Origin: JAFGLP01 sp050014895 | Lineage (GTDB): Bacteria > Chloroflexota > Dehalococcoidia > GIF9 > UBA5629 | Assembly: GCA_050014895.1 (NCBI GenBank) | Contig: JBEKCL010000208.1 | Coordinates: 1-5,964, forward strand | Direction: 5' to 3' | Length of the DNA: 5,964 nucleotides | Shown: positions 5,587 to 5,964 of the stretch, piece after piece | Position numbering within the stretch: the stretch's first letter is position 1 | How the letters are laid out: every line of letters starts with the position of its first letter | The notes under the pieces: model-generated | The model's input: only the letters and a program-made list of their open reading frames with translations | What the model was told of the DNA's origin: nothing | The model's database searches: none | Translations under genes and position numbers: made by a program

Positions 5587-5639
5587 GTCTAATAAGCGCT
5601 TAACAATTTACTGGTTTAATGTAATTAGTGGGGAGGTAT

Positions 5640-5964
5640 ATGGATAAGGAAGGCCAGGACCCTGAAAAAACGCAGGCGCAGTTGACAGGTGAGATTGCGC
5701 AACTAAAAAAACGGATTGTTGAACTCAAGTCTTCTTCAACAGCACGTAAGAACGATTTGGACTATTTCAATGAGAGGTTGGCTGAGGAGATCGCCCGCAG
5801 CACCCGCTACAAGTATGAGTTTTCTATCCTGCTGATTAAAATGGATAACCTCGACGCATTTTCCAAAAAATACGGCGAGGGGGCGGTTGCGGAAATCGTA
5901 AGCATGTTGGACATGGTATTTAAGGACATTCTCAGGGTTACCGATCTTAAATGCGATTTTGGCA
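5640..5964 (+). CDS. Coiled-coil protein with a GGDEF-like domain, 5' part only (runs off right edge)
   Basis: 108 codons from ATG 5640 are open to the window end. GGGGAGGT (5630-5637) precedes the ATG with a short gap of 2-3 nt. Residues about 9-32 form a likely coiled coil (EKTQAQLTGEIAQLKKRIVE). From about 42 the sequence follows the start of a GGDEF domain: YFNERLAEEIARSTRY, then the strand FSILLIKMDNLDAF, then YGEGAV and a helix, ending VTDLKCDFG where GGDEF would be expected next. Active diguanylate cyclases make c-di-GMP from two GTP. Here the usual D-x-D-x-F-K-x-x-N-D segment reads K-M-D-N-L-D-A-F-S-K-K. The first metal-binding Asp and the guanine-binding Asn appear replaced by Lys and Ser, which suggests a degenerate, possibly non-catalytic domain. 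There is no membrane span in the visible part, so a cytoplasmic location is likely. The signature motif itself is outside the window. Confidence 0.72.
   Translation, partial: MDKEGQDPEKTQAQLTGEIAQLKKRIVELKSSSTARKNDLDYFNERLAEEIARSTRYKYEFSILLIKMDNLDAFSKKYGEGAVAEIVSMLDMVFKDILRVTDLKCDFG

Noticed and set aside
1..5964. CRISPR arrays, insertion sequences, tRNA or rRNA genes, attachment sites
   Set aside because: No regularly spaced repeats, no transposase or integrase motifs, no tRNA cloverleaf with a CCA end and no rRNA-like sequence were seen on reading either strand.

Overview
The window reads like an ordinary stretch of a bacterial chromosome with moderate G+C and short, mostly single-gene transcription units. 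Promoters look sigma-70-like, with exact TATAAT boxes, and most genes have good Shine-Dalgarno sites. The gene mix is a lipoprotein with a Trp-x-Val-Ser-Gly-Ala Ig-like domain, a 2TM-domain protein, a DUF3096/HdeD-like repeat membrane protein, a lipoprotein-type carboxylesterase B, an RhlE-like helicase and a GGDEF-like protein. This would fit an environmental Chloroflexota (Dehalococcoidia-like) genome. That assignment is inference from gene flavour only; there is no rRNA or marker gene to settle it.

Layout, left to right. The N-terminal 70 residues of a minus-strand lipoprotein run off the left edge (1-210). A minus-strand intrinsic terminator (about 297-336) and a poorly explained stretch (341-600) follow. 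Next comes a minus-strand 2TM-domain protein (601-894). A divergent intergenic region with a promoter on each strand leads into a plus-strand cluster: a three-repeat membrane protein (1098-1529), a secreted type-B carboxylesterase (1619-3211) and a start/stop-coupled unknown ORF (3208-3600). A small minus-strand membrane-anchored protein (3738-4004) converges on this cluster and has its own terminator. A DEAD-box RNA helicase (about 4267-5472) has its own promoter, a roughly 110-nt leader and a strong terminator. The 5' part of a coiled-coil plus GGDEF-like protein (5640-5964) runs off the right edge.

Five of the eight genes encode proteins predicted to be in or on the membrane, so the common theme is the cell envelope, but no pathway is evident. 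No tRNA, rRNA, insertion sequence, CRISPR array or defence system was seen. The most interesting non-coding signals are a pair of 8-bp stems in pseudoknot order directly upstream of the esterase ribosome binding site, and a perfect 10-bp inverted repeat in front of the small secreted-protein gene. The most interesting protein observations are the orphan ORF coupled to the esterase and the degenerate GGDEF-like domain. I see no clear new multi-gene system.
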